Origin: Pelagibacteraceae bacterium AG-365-D07 | Lineage (GTDB): Bacteria; Pseudomonadota; Alphaproteobacteria; Pelagibacterales; Pelagibacteraceae | Assembly (NCBI GenBank): GCA_003280005.1 | Contig: QCGH01000003.1 | Span: forward strand, 20,249 to 84,248 | DNA: 64,000 nucleotides | Reading direction: 5' to 3' | Shown here: positions 22,575-32,444 of the stretch, one piece after another | Layout of the letters: each line of letters starts with the position of its first letter | How positions within the stretch are numbered: the first letter of the stretch is position 1 | Made by a program: the position numbers and the translations under genes | Notes under the pieces: generated by a model | Told to the model about the DNA's origin: nothing | Database searches by the model: none | The model's input: the letters and a program-made list of their open reading frames with translations, nothing else

Positions 22575-23399
22575 ATGGAATTTAATGCATTTAAAATGGA
22601 TGGCCTAGGAAATGATTTTGTTATCATTGACCAAAGAGTGAAGACTATAAATTTGAGTAAAGAAAATATTGTGAAAATTTGTAGTAGAGACTTTATTGGT
22701 TGTGATCAATTAATCTATATTAATAAAAATAAAGATAATAAAGATAAACTTATTTTCTATAATTCTGATGGAAGTATTTCTGGTGCTTGTGGGAACGGTA
22801 CAAGATGTGTGGCTAAACTTTTATCAAAAGAATATGGAAAAAAGGAAATAAATTTAGAGACATCGTCTGGAAATTTACATTCACTGATACTAAAAGAAAA
22901 TTTGGTTGAAACTAATATAGGTATACCCTCTTTGGAGTGGGATAAAATTCCTTTAATCAAAGAAATGAATACTAAAAACTTAAATATAACCATTAATGAT
23001 ATCAATGGAGAAAAATTCAATGGCGGTATCGCAATTAACGTCGGCAATCCCCATATAATCTTTTTTGTAGAAAATAATGAAAATTATGAGATAGAAAATA
23101 TAGGACCTACAATTGAGCAACATGAATATTTTCCGGAAAAATGCAATGTAACTATAGCAACAATTAAAGATGAAAATTTGATTGATGTTAAAGTTTGGGA
23201 ACGAGGCGCAGGATTGACAAAAGCTTGTGGGACAGCAGCATGCGCAACAGCTTACGCGGCTTTTATAACAAAAAAAGTTTCCAATAATGTTGATATAAAA
23301 TTTTCTACAGGGATTTTATCGATAAGAATAGAAGATGATAATTCTATTTTTATGAAAGGCCCAGTTTCAAACGTAGAGGAGATCAAAATAAAATTATAA
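22575..23399 (+). CDS. dapF: Diaminopimelate epimerase
   Basis: ORF 274 aa; KMDGLGNDFVIID, SGACGNGTRCVA, TKACGTAACATA. Confidence 0.96.
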   Translation: MEFNAFKMDGLGNDFVIIDQRVKTINLSKENIVKICSRDFIGCDQLIYINKNKDNKDKLIFYNSDGSISGACGNGTRCVAKLLSKEYGKKEINLETSSGNLHSLILKENLVETNIGIPSLEWDKIPLIKEMNTKNLNITINDINGEKFNGGIAINVGNPHIIFFVENNENYEIENIGPTIEQHEYFPEKCNVTIATIKDENLIDVKVWERGAGLTKACGTAACATAYAAFITKKVSNNVDIKFSTGILSIRIEDDNSIFMKGPVSNVEEIKIKL

Positions 23400-24316
23400 T
23401 GGGTATTTTTGAAAAGTTTAAAATAGGATTTCAAAAGAGTGCTTCAAATTTAACAGCAGGATTAAAAGAAATAATTCTTAAAAAAGAAATAGATGATCAT
23501 ACTTTAAATAAAATAGAAGATTTTTTAATTTCTTCAGATGTTGGAGTAGAAGCTGCGAGTGATATTAAAGATATTATATCCCAAAATAAAATTGATCCTT
23601 CAAGAGATATAATTGATGAGGTCAATGATTTATTAAAAAAATATATTCTGAGTTTAATGCGGCCCTTAGAAAGAAAGGATTTTTTTAATACACGAGATAA
23701 ACTAAATATAATTTTAGTATCTGGAGTTAACGGAGTAGGTAAAACAACATCGATAGGAAAAATTGGAAAAAGATTTAGAGAAAATAATAGTAAAGTTTTA
23801 TTTTCTGCCTGTGATACATTTAGAGCAGCAGCTATCGATCAACTAGAGCAATGGGCAAATAAAATAAATGTAGAAATAGTTAAATCTGACCCTGGCTCAG
23901 ACCCAGCTTCCGTAGCATTTAAATCTTTAGATGAGGCAAAAAAAAATAATTATAACCAAGTTATAATTGATACCGCCGGCAGACTTCAGAATAAAAAAAA
24001 TCTTATGGAAGAGTATAAGAAAATAGCAAAAGTGATTAACAAGTTTGATGATACTGGTCCACATGAGGTTCTATTAGTTTTAGATGCTACATCTGGACAA
24101 AATGTAATTAATCAGGTCGAAGAATTTAACAAAATTATTCCTTTAACAGGTTTAATCATGACTAAATTGGATGGAACTGCAAAAGGTGGAATTCTTATTG
24201 CAACAGCAAAAAGATTTAAAATTCCTATTGTTGCTCTAGGATTGGGTGAAAAAGAAGATGACTTAGAAATTTTTGACTCAGAGAGTTTTGCAAGTGCTTT
24301 TGTAAGAACTAATTGA
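23399..24316 (+). CDS. ftsY: Signal recognition particle receptor FtsY
   Basis: ORF 305 aa; GVNGVGKTTSIGKI, DTFRAAAIDQLEQW, DTAGRLQNKKNLMEE. Confidence 0.96.
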   Translation: MGIFEKFKIGFQKSASNLTAGLKEIILKKEIDDHTLNKIEDFLISSDVGVEAASDIKDIISQNKIDPSRDIIDEVNDLLKKYILSLMRPLERKDFFNTRDKLNIILVSGVNGVGKTTSIGKIGKRFRENNSKVLFSACDTFRAAAIDQLEQWANKINVEIVKSDPGSDPASVAFKSLDEAKKNNYNQVIIDTAGRLQNKKNLMEEYKKIAKVINKFDDTGPHEVLLVLDATSGQNVINQVEEFNKIIPLTGLIMTKLDGTAKGGILIATAKRFKIPIVALGLGEKEDDLEIFDSESFASAFVRTN

Positions 24317-24860
24317 TCAAATTTGTGGATATTAAAGGTTTATAAATTTTACAGTTAAGTGTACTTGATATGTCCTTAAAACCGCAGTTTTTTGCATAAG
24401 AAGAAATGATAAAACTGATTTTTCCCTTTTCTTTTATTTTGCTTATTTTTTTAAGGGCAATATCAAATTTTAAATTTTCAAAAAAATTTTTATTCGCACT
24501 TACTAAAATTAAAGTATTATTATCTTCCATTAAGTAATATGCAAAGTCTTCGGGGAATACTGGATAATCATAATTTTGGGATAGTCTTTTAATGTATGAG
24601 GGGAACCATTCATAAGTAATCAATGGTTCATCAGTTTTTAATTTATGATTATAAATATATAAGTCCTGAGGATAGTCGGTTATATAATTATAATCTTCAC
24701 CCCTTGATAAAATAGCTTTTTCTCTAGTTTTAAAATAGAGTGTGAAATCTTTGTTATAGGAAACCATTTTTCCAACAAAAAAATAATCGTCTTCATTATT
24801 TTTGGTATCAGCAAAAGTTGAGTTAAATATAAAAAATAAAAAAATAATTAAATATTTCAT
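24309..24860 (-). CDS. Hypothetical protein with probable signal peptide
   Basis: ORF 183 aa; N-terminal MKYLIIFLFFIFNSTFADTK; no family recognised; 8-bp convergent overlap with ftsY. Confidence 0.7.
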   Translation of the reverse strand: MKYLIIFLFFIFNSTFADTKNNEDDYFFVGKMVSYNKDFTLYFKTREKAILSRGEDYNYITDYPQDLYIYNHKLKTDEPLITYEWFPSYIKRLSQNYDYPVFPEDFAYYLMEDNNTLILVSANKNFFENLKFDIALKKISKIKEKGKISFIISSYAKNCGFKDISSTLNCKIYKPLISTNLIN

Positions 24861-24908
24861 TAACTTAATTATGAATTTATTAATGGAAATGATTTGTTTT
24901 AATTATGT

Positions 24909-25718
24909 CTAATTTAAGTTTTTAATAAATTGATTTATTGAATTAATTAAAGCTTCATTAAAATCCATCATATGATCATCATTATCAATAAAGTAATTAT
25001 ATTTTGGCTTATTTGCCTGTTTAAATAAAGCCTCTCCCATTTCAAACGGAACAATATTGTCTTTTTTACCATGTAAAATTAATATTGGAGAAAAAACTTT
25101 ATTTATTTTCTTATCTGTTTCATATTTATCTTTGAGCAATAATCCAGTTGGTGCCCAAGGATAATATTTTCTTGAAAGCTTCAACATGGATGTAAAAGGG
25201 GACTCCAAAATTACCCCTGCAAATTTATGGTCTTTTGCAAGATCTATTGCAACAGCGGTACCCAAAGACTCACCGTAAACTATAATATTTTGGTCGCTTA
25301 TATTATTTAAGTTTAGCCAATACTTTGCGGCTCTAGCATCTTTGTATAATCCTTGTTCTGATGGGCTTCCTTTGTTGCCGCTGAAGCCCCGATACGCAAC
25401 AATTAAGTAATTTAAATCTAACTTTGAAAGGTCATTTAATTTATATATTCTATTCTCTAAACTTCCTGCATTTCCATGAAAAAATAACAATGTTTTAAAA
25501 TTTTCATTTTTTTTATAATACCAAGAATTTAGTTCATCATCGGATGCAATTTTTATTTTTTCTATTTTGTGATTTAATTGATTTTCATCTAAATAATTAT
25601 TTTCACTAGGATGATACATCAATGATCTTTGGGAGAAATAAATTACTACGAGTATTGCAAGATAGATAAATAGTAAAAATAAAAATATATATCCAAAAGT
25701 CATTTTGTTTAATTTCAT
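24909..25718 (-). CDS. Alpha/beta hydrolase, N-terminal TM anchor
   Basis: ORF 269 aa; FFHGNAGSLENR, YRGFSGNKGSPSEQGLYKDA, YGESLGTAVAIDLA, HGKKDNIVPFEMG. Confidence 0.88.
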   Translation of the reverse strand: MKLNKMTFGYIFLFLLFIYLAILVVIYFSQRSLMYHPSENNYLDENQLNHKIEKIKIASDDELNSWYYKKNENFKTLLFFHGNAGSLENRIYKLNDLSKLDLNYLIVAYRGFSGNKGSPSEQGLYKDARAAKYWLNLNNISDQNIIVYGESLGTAVAIDLAKDHKFAGVILESPFTSMLKLSRKYYPWAPTGLLLKDKYETDKKINKVFSPILILHGKKDNIVPFEMGEALFKQANKPKYNYFIDNDDHMMDFNEALINSINQFIKNLN

Positions 25719-26615
25719 TTATTTTTTTTTAACTAAATATATTCCCATAAATACTAGTAACGCCCCTAAATAATGAAAATATTGAAGTTTTTCTCCAAAA
25801 AATATTATCCCAAAAAAAGAACCATAAATAGTAAATAAATACAAAGTAAATCCTGTCACTGTTGCACCAAGATATTTTTGGGTAATTGTGTACAGACTAA
25901 AGGCAATAATGCCCGGTGATATCGCTGCAAATAAAGTCCATTTGAAAAAATCTGCATTAAATGTTGTTGATGCTAAATTTATTTCTTCAAATAAATAAAA
26001 TGGAAAAAGACTAATAGCACCAAATAACGCTATCAATGTAAATCTTGGAAAAACTTTTAAAGTTGACTTCCAATTATATAAATAAATTGAATAAATAGCC
26101 CATCCAATTGCGGCTCCTAACATCCAGATATCACCTGGATTAAATGTCAAATTTAATAATAAATTTATATCTCCTCTAATAATAATTATAAAAACTCCAA
26201 TCAAACAAAGGAGGAGGCCTATAATTTTTATTAAGTTAAATTTTTCTTTAAAGAATAAGCATGAAATCAGAATAATAAATATAGGAGATGAAGTGTATAT
26301 AATTCCCATATTAACTACTGTTGTTGTTTGTCCTGCAATAAATGGAAATGCACCACAAATTCCACACCCAGTTGCTCCTAAAATGAAAAGTTTAAAATAT
26401 TCTTTTTTATTATTTATTTTTATTAAACCTTTTCTTAAAACTGAATAATTAAATAGCAATAGTATTAAAAAAACAAATAGCCATCTCCAAAATGCAAGTG
26501 AAATAGGTGGAACAAATTCAACACCTCCTCGAGCAACAATTAAGTTGCTAGCCATAAATATTGGCTGAATTAATAATAAAAAAAATGGGTAAATATTTTT
26601 TTTTGAGTAACTCAA
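25719..26615 (-). CDS. EamA/DMT-family transporter
   Basis: ORF 298 aa, about 10 TM segments, DMT duplication pattern (GALLVFMGIYLVKKK C-terminus). Confidence 0.85.
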   Translation of the reverse strand: MSYSKKNIYPFFLLLIQPIFMASNLIVARGGVEFVPPISLAFWRWLFVFLILLLFNYSVLRKGLIKINNKKEYFKLFILGATGCGICGAFPFIAGQTTTVVNMGIIYTSSPIFIILISCLFFKEKFNLIKIIGLLLCLIGVFIIIIRGDINLLLNLTFNPGDIWMLGAAIGWAIYSIYLYNWKSTLKVFPRFTLIALFGAISLFPFYLFEEINLASTTFNADFFKWTLFAAISPGIIAFSLYTITQKYLGATVTGFTLYLFTIYGSFFGIIFFGEKLQYFHYLGALLVFMGIYLVKKK

Positions 26616-26634
26616 TTTAAAAAATTAATTTTGA

Positions 26635-26811
26635 TTATTTTTTATCAAAAAAAGCTTCGTAGATCATCATGATGATTGCTGCTCCCATAAGAATATATAC
26701 TGGAAGAACATCTAAAGCAGTAATCAACATTGATCTTGTTAAGGTAGTTGCTAACCCAACAAGAAAAAATATTGCAAACCCTAATCCTATAATTGTTGTA
26801 ATTCTACTCAT
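26635..26811 (-). CDS. Small two-TM membrane protein (58 aa)
   Basis: Hand translation: MSRITTIIGLGFAIFFLVGLATTLTRSMLITALDVLPVYILMGAAIIMMIYEAFFDKK*; start overlaps the amidase stop (ATGAGTAG); fills the gap between two genes. Confidence 0.6.
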   Translation of the reverse strand: MSRITTIIGLGFAIFFLVGLATTLTRSMLITALDVLPVYILMGAAIIMMIYEAFFDKK

Positions 26812-28138
26812 TAAATTTAATACTTTCTTTTTCTAACCAATTAGCAATACCCATAAATCTTAAATCATCATATTTATTACCAATTAATTGAACGCCTAAT
26901 GGTAAATTATTTTCTCCTTGTAGTAAAGGTAAAGAAATTGAAGGTGTTCCCATAAAAGACCAAACAGTACAAAATTCAGGACTACCAGTATTCGATAATC
27001 CTTTGTCTGCTACCCCAGTACTTGAAGGAGAAATTACTCCATGGTAATCCTCAAACACTTCTTTATATGAATCATAGCTTCTTGTCATAAAATCTCTTGC
27101 CTCTGCATAATCCTTTGCTGAATATTTAATCCCTCTTGAAATTGCATCTTGCATTTGCTTTGATAATTTTTTTTTACTTTTTTTAAAGTAATTATAAAAA
27201 TTATTTGCCATGTCTGTTTCATGAATTATTTGGTGATATTTTTTTATATCTTTAAAATAACTTGGTGTATCAAAAACCTCGATATTTTTTTTAAATGATT
27301 TTATGAAATACTCAAAAGCATCTCTTGATTTTTTATCTATTTTTTTCCAACTCTCAGTTTTATAAAATATAAATTTTGGTTCAAATGTTGGGATCTTGTT
27401 ACTCTCATCAAGCATTGTACTTGCAGAAAAATGTATTGTTGATTTATCATAAGAGTCTTTTTTGATTAGCACTTTTGCTAATAGAGCAACATCTTCTACT
27501 GATTTTCCAAATATACCTACATGATCTAAATTTTCAGAAGTTTTTAAAACTCCATTTCTAGATATTAAACCAAATGATGGTTTGTATCCAACTACTCCAC
27601 AATAAGAAGCTGGTCTTATAATTGAGCCACCTGTTTGAGATCCTATTGATAACGGAGCCATATGCGCAGCTACTACAGCTGCCGATCCGCTAGAGGAACC
27701 ACCGGGTGTTCTTGTGTAGTCATGCGGATTTTTTGTTTTGCTCGGGCTGTAATAAGCTAATTCAGACGTTGCGGTTTTACCCATGACAATTGCGCCTTCT
27801 GATTTAAGCAAATCAACTATTTCAGCATCTTGAGAAGCGGACATTCCTTTTCTTAAAATAGTTCCACACTCAGTTGGCATATCAAAAGTTCCAATAATAT
27901 CTTTTAATGCAACAGGAATTCCATGCAATAAACCCAAAGGTTTTCCAGACCTCCTATGATTATCTGACTCTTCAGCCTTTTCTAACAAAACTTTTTTGTC
28001 AAAATGAGCCCATGCATGAATATCTTTTTCAAATTTATTTATTCTTTCAATATAAGCTTTACATAGATCAACTGAAGTTAGTTGTGCGTCTTTTATATTT
28101 GTTGCTAGTTGTTTTACAGTTAAATTTAAAACATCCAT
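26804..28138 (-). CDS. Amidase (amidase signature family)
   Basis: ORF 444 aa; GLLHGIPVALKDI, TPGGSSSGSAAVVAAHMAPLSIGSQTGGSI. Confidence 0.92.
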   Translation of the reverse strand: MDVLNLTVKQLATNIKDAQLTSVDLCKAYIERINKFEKDIHAWAHFDKKVLLEKAEESDNHRRSGKPLGLLHGIPVALKDIIGTFDMPTECGTILRKGMSASQDAEIVDLLKSEGAIVMGKTATSELAYYSPSKTKNPHDYTRTPGGSSSGSAAVVAAHMAPLSIGSQTGGSIIRPASYCGVVGYKPSFGLISRNGVLKTSENLDHVGIFGKSVEDVALLAKVLIKKDSYDKSTIHFSASTMLDESNKIPTFEPKFIFYKTESWKKIDKKSRDAFEYFIKSFKKNIEVFDTPSYFKDIKKYHQIIHETDMANNFYNYFKKSKKKLSKQMQDAISRGIKYSAKDYAEARDFMTRSYDSYKEVFEDYHGVISPSSTGVADKGLSNTGSPEFCTVWSFMGTPSISLPLLQGENNLPLGVQLIGNKYDDLRFMGIANWLEKESIKFNE

Positions 28139-28140
28139 TT

Positions 28141-29502
28141 TTAATCAGCAAACAATGTTTCTGGCAGCCAAAGTGCTATGCCAGGGAACATATACATTAA
28201 AAACATCGCAAGAATTACGATCGCTAAAAATGGCATAATTCCTCTAAAGATGTCTAATAATTCTACATTTCTTGATTGGACACCCTTCAGATAATAGGCG
28301 GACATTGCCATTGGCGGTGTTAAGAAAGAGGTTTGTAAATTTAAAGCAATTAGCATTGCAAAAAAATATGGGTTTACTCCAAAAAACTCTACTAAAGGTA
28401 AAAATATTGGAACAAAAATAATTAATATTTCTGTCCATTCTAGTGGCCAACCTAGTAAGAAGATAATTATCTGCGTAATAACCAAGAATTGCCACGGTTG
28501 TAAATTCATAGATTTAAAGAAATGTTCAAACACCTCATGACCGCCTAAATAAGAAAATACTGCAGCGAATGTCCAGGATCCAATGAATAGCCACATAATC
28601 ATTGCTGTTGTTTTTGCCGTTAGAAAAACAGATTCTTTAAAATTTTTCCATTTAAGCGTTTTATAAAAATAAGATAATACAAGTGCACCAAATGCACCAA
28701 CCGCAGCAGCTTCTGCAGGAGTAGCTATCCCAGCTAATATTGTTCCAAGAACTAATATAATCAACGAGAATAGAGGTAAGAATGAAACTAAAACTTCTTT
28801 TAAGATAACTGCTCTTGGTGGTATTTCTTCTTTTGGCGGTTTTGGAGCAATAGAAGGATTTAACCAACCTCTAAAAATTGCATATCCAATATATAAGCCA
28901 GCTAACATTAAACCTGGAAATATGGCAGCTGCAAAAAGTCTTAAAGGCGACAATTGAGCAATTACAGCATATACAATAAGCATAATGCTTGGTGGAATTA
29001 ATATTCCTAAACAACCACCTGAACAAATAATTCCTGATGCAAATTTTTTATCATAACCGGCTTTGATCATTGCTGGCCAAGCTAATAACCCCATTAAAGT
29101 AACTACGGCACCAATAATTCCAGTTGCTGTAGAAAACAATGCACAAGTTACTAAAGCAGCAACCGCCATAGAAGCTGGTAAACCGTGTGAAGCTAATCTT
29201 ATAGCGAAAAATAATCTTGCTACTATTCCAGCTCTTTCAACCAAATACCCCATAAACAAAAATAATGGCACGGCTGTAAGAACTGTATTGTCCATAACCG
29301 AATAGGTATTATTTATAAATAATCTAAAGATCCTATTATCAAAAATATTTTCCATTAAGGCTGGATCGTAATAGGCATAATAACCAAAACCTATTCCCAT
29401 AGCCATTAATGTGAAAGCAATTGGAAATCCTAATAATACCGCAAACAGGAAAAGGCCCATCATCATAATTGCAATTTCTGGATTAGTTAGCTCAAATAAC
29501 AT
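28141..29502 (-). CDS. TRAP transporter large permease (DctM-like)
   Basis: ORF 453 aa; ALLGFPIAFTLMAMG, VPLFLFMGYLVERAGI, LGILIPPSIMLIVYAV, LNLQTSFLTPPMAMS. Confidence 0.94.
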   Translation of the reverse strand: MLFELTNPEIAIMMMGLFLFAVLLGFPIAFTLMAMGIGFGYYAYYDPALMENIFDNRIFRLFINNTYSVMDNTVLTAVPLFLFMGYLVERAGIVARLFFAIRLASHGLPASMAVAALVTCALFSTATGIIGAVVTLMGLLAWPAMIKAGYDKKFASGIICSGGCLGILIPPSIMLIVYAVIAQLSPLRLFAAAIFPGLMLAGLYIGYAIFRGWLNPSIAPKPPKEEIPPRAVILKEVLVSFLPLFSLIILVLGTILAGIATPAEAAAVGAFGALVLSYFYKTLKWKNFKESVFLTAKTTAMIMWLFIGSWTFAAVFSYLGGHEVFEHFFKSMNLQPWQFLVITQIIIFLLGWPLEWTEILIIFVPIFLPLVEFFGVNPYFFAMLIALNLQTSFLTPPMAMSAYYLKGVQSRNVELLDIFRGIMPFLAIVILAMFLMYMFPGIALWLPETLFAD

Positions 29503-30085
29503 CTTTTTGATCCTGATCTTGTGAAGTTCTCATTAAAATTTTTTCCGTCTCTTCTGCGTCAGCAGATGCTCTTTTTGGCCAATGACCGGTTTGAATACAA
29601 ATTATTGATCTAAACACCTCACTAATTCCTTGAATAATTAGTAATATACCAGCGAGTGGTATCATTGATTTTGCCATATAAATTTGAATTTGAGCTGGAC
29701 TGTTCCAACTTGTCTCTTTTATCTTCCATGCCTGAGCTGCATAATCCCAACCATAAAAAGCTAGCGCTAAAACGCCGGGAAAGAAGAAAATGAAATACAA
29801 TACTAAATCGATTGAACCTTGAACCCTCACTGGAAAAAGTCGGTAAATCACATCTCCTCTAACATGTGCTTCAGTACTAAGTGTATAGGCTCCAGCCATC
29901 ATAAAAATCGCTCCATACATTTGCAAACTAAAATCAAAATTCCAAAGTGTTGGTGCATTTAATGCATAGGCCATAAATACCTCATAGCAAGTACCGCCCA
30001 TTAAAACTACAATACACCAAGAAAATGCTTTTCCCATTGATGTACTGAGCGCATCAGCAAATTTTATGAATGACCTCATGAGCAA
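29492..30085 (-). CDS. TRAP transporter small permease (DctQ-like)
   Basis: ORF 197 aa; four TM segments; 11-bp overlap with DctM; TEAHVRGDVIYR motif. Confidence 0.9.
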   Translation of the reverse strand: MLMRSFIKFADALSTSMGKAFSWCIVVLMGGTCYEVFMAYALNAPTLWNFDFSLQMYGAIFMMAGAYTLSTEAHVRGDVIYRLFPVRVQGSIDLVLYFIFFFPGVLALAFYGWDYAAQAWKIKETSWNSPAQIQIYMAKSMIPLAGILLIIQGISEVFRSIICIQTGHWPKRASADAEETEKILMRTSQDQDQKDVI

Positions 30086-30130
30086 ATCAATATCTACTAT
30101 AATTTAAAAAATTCAACTATTTATAATAAA

Positions 30131-30152
30131 AAGGGGGGCAAAAACCCCCCTT
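30131..30152 (-). terminator. GC hairpin with U-tract between dctP-like and dctQ-like genes
   Basis: + strand aaGGGGGGcaaaaaCCCCCCtt; on the minus strand the stem is followed by TTTTTATTATAAA. Confidence 0.8.
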
Positions 30153-30179
30153 AATATAAATTTATAAACTAAGTATTAA

Positions 30180-31337
30180 TTAGATTTTAACCTTAGCTAG
30201 TGAACCAAACTCATTTTCATAAGCAAGTCTGTAGTTCGGCTGATTCATCAGCAAATACTTCATAACTCTTTTCGCATATGATTTTTGTGAGTCTACGATC
30301 TTTTTAAAGAATGGATCTTTTTTATTAAAGTCGCCGATCACTTTATCCCAACCTTTTAGTTGTTCAGCTAGGATTTCATCTGAAGTTTGGTAAACGTTTA
30401 CCTTATGCTCATTCATCAATTTAGATAAATCAGCTGAATATCTTACTAACGCTTTGAAGTAGTTATCAGAGTTAGCAGCATATGCAGCATTTTTCAAAAT
30501 TGCTTGATGCGCTGGAGATAAGCTGTTTAGTTTTTTCTTGTTAATCGGAATCTCAAACATCTCTTGAGATTGGTGGAATGATCCTAAGTGATAATGCTTA
30601 GAAACATCCTGCATACCAAATTGAGAGTCTGAAGTTGGGTTGTTAAACTCAGCAGCTTCAATCAATCCAGTTTTCATTGCTGGTTGAATTTCACCACCTG
30701 GTAATTGTCTGACTACCATTCCCATTGCAGTAAGAACGTTTGTTGCAAGACCAACTGTTCTATACTTCATTCCTTTAACATCAGAAACTTTTGTTACGTT
30801 CTTTTTGAACCATCCAAAAGGCTGAGCTGGCATTGGCATGTGGAAATATCCAACATAGTCATATCCAACTTTTGCTAAAGTTTCTTCGTATAGAGCTCTT
30901 CCTCCACCGTATTCCATCCATCCCATTACTTCTTGAGATGACATACCGTAAGAAGGTCCAGTTCCAAATAATGAAGCTGCAGCGTTTTTACCATACCAGT
31001 ATGCAGTCACCCAGTGACCCATATCTAATACACCTGAACTTACAGCATCACCAATTTCTGATGTCTTAACAACAGCACCAACTGGTTGAAGGTCTATTTT
31101 TAAAGTTCCACCTGACATATCGCTAACCATTTTCGCATAGTCTCCTGCCATTTCGAAAAATATGTTAGCTCCACTTGGCCAAGCGGCTTGCATTTTAAGT
31201 GTTACATGTCCACTTCCTAATGCAAGGTTAGGCATAGCTACAGCTGCTGTTGCTGCTGCACCAGTTGCTGCTGCTGCCTTAAAGAACTTTCGTCTTGAAG
31301 AAATTTTCTTCAAAGACTTTTTATTTTCTTTAACCAT
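30180..31337 (-). CDS. TRAP transporter substrate-binding protein (DctP-like) with Tat signal
   Basis: ORF 385 aa; SSRRKFFKAAAATGAAATAA twin-Arg leader; DctP-type body (SGGTLKIDLQPVGAVV, KGMKYRTVGLATNVLTAMG). Confidence 0.93.
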   Translation of the reverse strand: MVKENKKSLKKISSRRKFFKAAAATGAAATAAVAMPNLALGSGHVTLKMQAAWPSGANIFFEMAGDYAKMVSDMSGGTLKIDLQPVGAVVKTSEIGDAVSSGVLDMGHWVTAYWYGKNAAASLFGTGPSYGMSSQEVMGWMEYGGGRALYEETLAKVGYDYVGYFHMPMPAQPFGWFKKNVTKVSDVKGMKYRTVGLATNVLTAMGMVVRQLPGGEIQPAMKTGLIEAAEFNNPTSDSQFGMQDVSKHYHLGSFHQSQEMFEIPINKKKLNSLSPAHQAILKNAAYAANSDNYFKALVRYSADLSKLMNEHKVNVYQTSDEILAEQLKGWDKVIGDFNKKDPFFKKIVDSQKSYAKRVMKYLLMNQPNYRLAYENEFGSLAKVKI

Positions 31338-31357
31338 TTTCTCTCCTCTTTTTCTTA

Positions 31358-31388
31358 TTGAAGTTAATTAATTAACTGTTGAAGTTAA
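31358..31388. promoter_or_regulatory. Possible operator: 10-bp direct repeat ttgaagttaa x2 flanking a 14-bp palindrome
   Basis: ttgaagttaa at 31358-31367 and 31379-31388 (21-bp spacing); palindrome gttaattaattaac 31363-31376; upstream of the dctP-like start. Confidence 0.35.
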
Positions 31389-31487
31389 GCATAAAAAACC
31401 CAAATTGTCCTTAGAAAGATACTAATTAACATGGGCTAAATTTTCCCTTTCTTACTTTTTTTACAATTACAGATTGAAATTTTGGTT

Positions 31488-32441
31488 TTAGTTGACTTTG
31501 TTTTTACACTTTCCAGTTTTGAAAAACTCGTCAATGTTGTCTATTGCAAGATTTGCCATTGCAGTTCTTGTTTCTTTTGTTGCACTGCCGAGATGCGGAA
31601 GAATAAAAGCACTTTTATGTTTTAAATATCCAGGATTTAAATTTGGCTCATTTTTGTAAACGTCTAAGCCAACTGCGTAAACTTTTCTACGATTTAATGC
31701 ATCTATTAATGCTTCGTCCTCTACAATATCACCTCTTGCAACATTCGTAACAACTGCTCCTTTAGGTAGAAATTCAATTGTATCTTTATTTATCATATCA
31801 ACCGTTTCTTTTGAGGCTGGACAACAAATTGATAAAACATCTGAAACTGAGAGTAAGTCTCGCAAATTATCGTGATAGGTTGCACCTTGTTCCTTTTCTT
31901 CACTAAGTTTTGAACGATTGTGATAATGAATAATCATTCCTAAAGATTTTGCAATTTTTGCAATTTTTTGCCCAATTCTACCCATTCCAAGAATACCTAG
32001 TCTAGCGCCAGTTAATTGTTTTCCAATTAAATAATCTGCAGACCATTTCCAATTACTTTCCTTAGCGCTCTCAATACCCTCGGACGCTCTTCTACACGCT
32101 CCCAGAATTAGTAATATTCCAATTTCTGCTGTCGCATCTGTAAGCACATCTGGTGTATTTGTAACAGCTATCCCTCTTTTCTTAGCAGCCTCTAAATCTA
32201 TATTTCCAAACCCAACTGCAAAATTTGATAATATTTTTACACTCTCGGGTAATTTATTGATTGTTTCAGCGTCCATTTTATCTGTCAAAGATGTCAAAAT
32301 TCCATCACATCCCTGACTCATTTCAATTACTTTAGATTGAGAATATAATTCATCGTTATCATTAAAGTTTACTTCAAAAATTTTTGAAGCTTTTTCTTCA
32401 CAAGATTTTAGTAGCCTTCTAGTAATTAAAATTTTTTTCAT
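31488..32441 (-). CDS. D-isomer-specific 2-hydroxyacid dehydrogenase (glyoxylate/hydroxypyruvate reductase type)
   Basis: ORF 317 aa; LGILGMGRIGQKIAK, PKGAVVTNVARGDIVDEDAL-like, LPHLGSATKETR. Confidence 0.92.
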   Translation of the reverse strand: MKKILITRRLLKSCEEKASKIFEVNFNDNDELYSQSKVIEMSQGCDGILTSLTDKMDAETINKLPESVKILSNFAVGFGNIDLEAAKKRGIAVTNTPDVLTDATAEIGILLILGACRRASEGIESAKESNWKWSADYLIGKQLTGARLGILGMGRIGQKIAKIAKSLGMIIHYHNRSKLSEEKEQGATYHDNLRDLLSVSDVLSICCPASKETVDMINKDTIEFLPKGAVVTNVARGDIVEDEALIDALNRRKVYAVGLDVYKNEPNLNPGYLKHKSAFILPHLGSATKETRTAMANLAIDNIDEFFKTGKCKNKVN

Positions 32442-32444
32442 AAT

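Noticed and set aside
31391-31440. SAM-II/SAM-V-like signal (GGGCTAAA, CTAATTAAC) near the dctP leader
   Set aside because: The similarity is on the plus strand, where no downstream gene exists, and the full consensus is absent.
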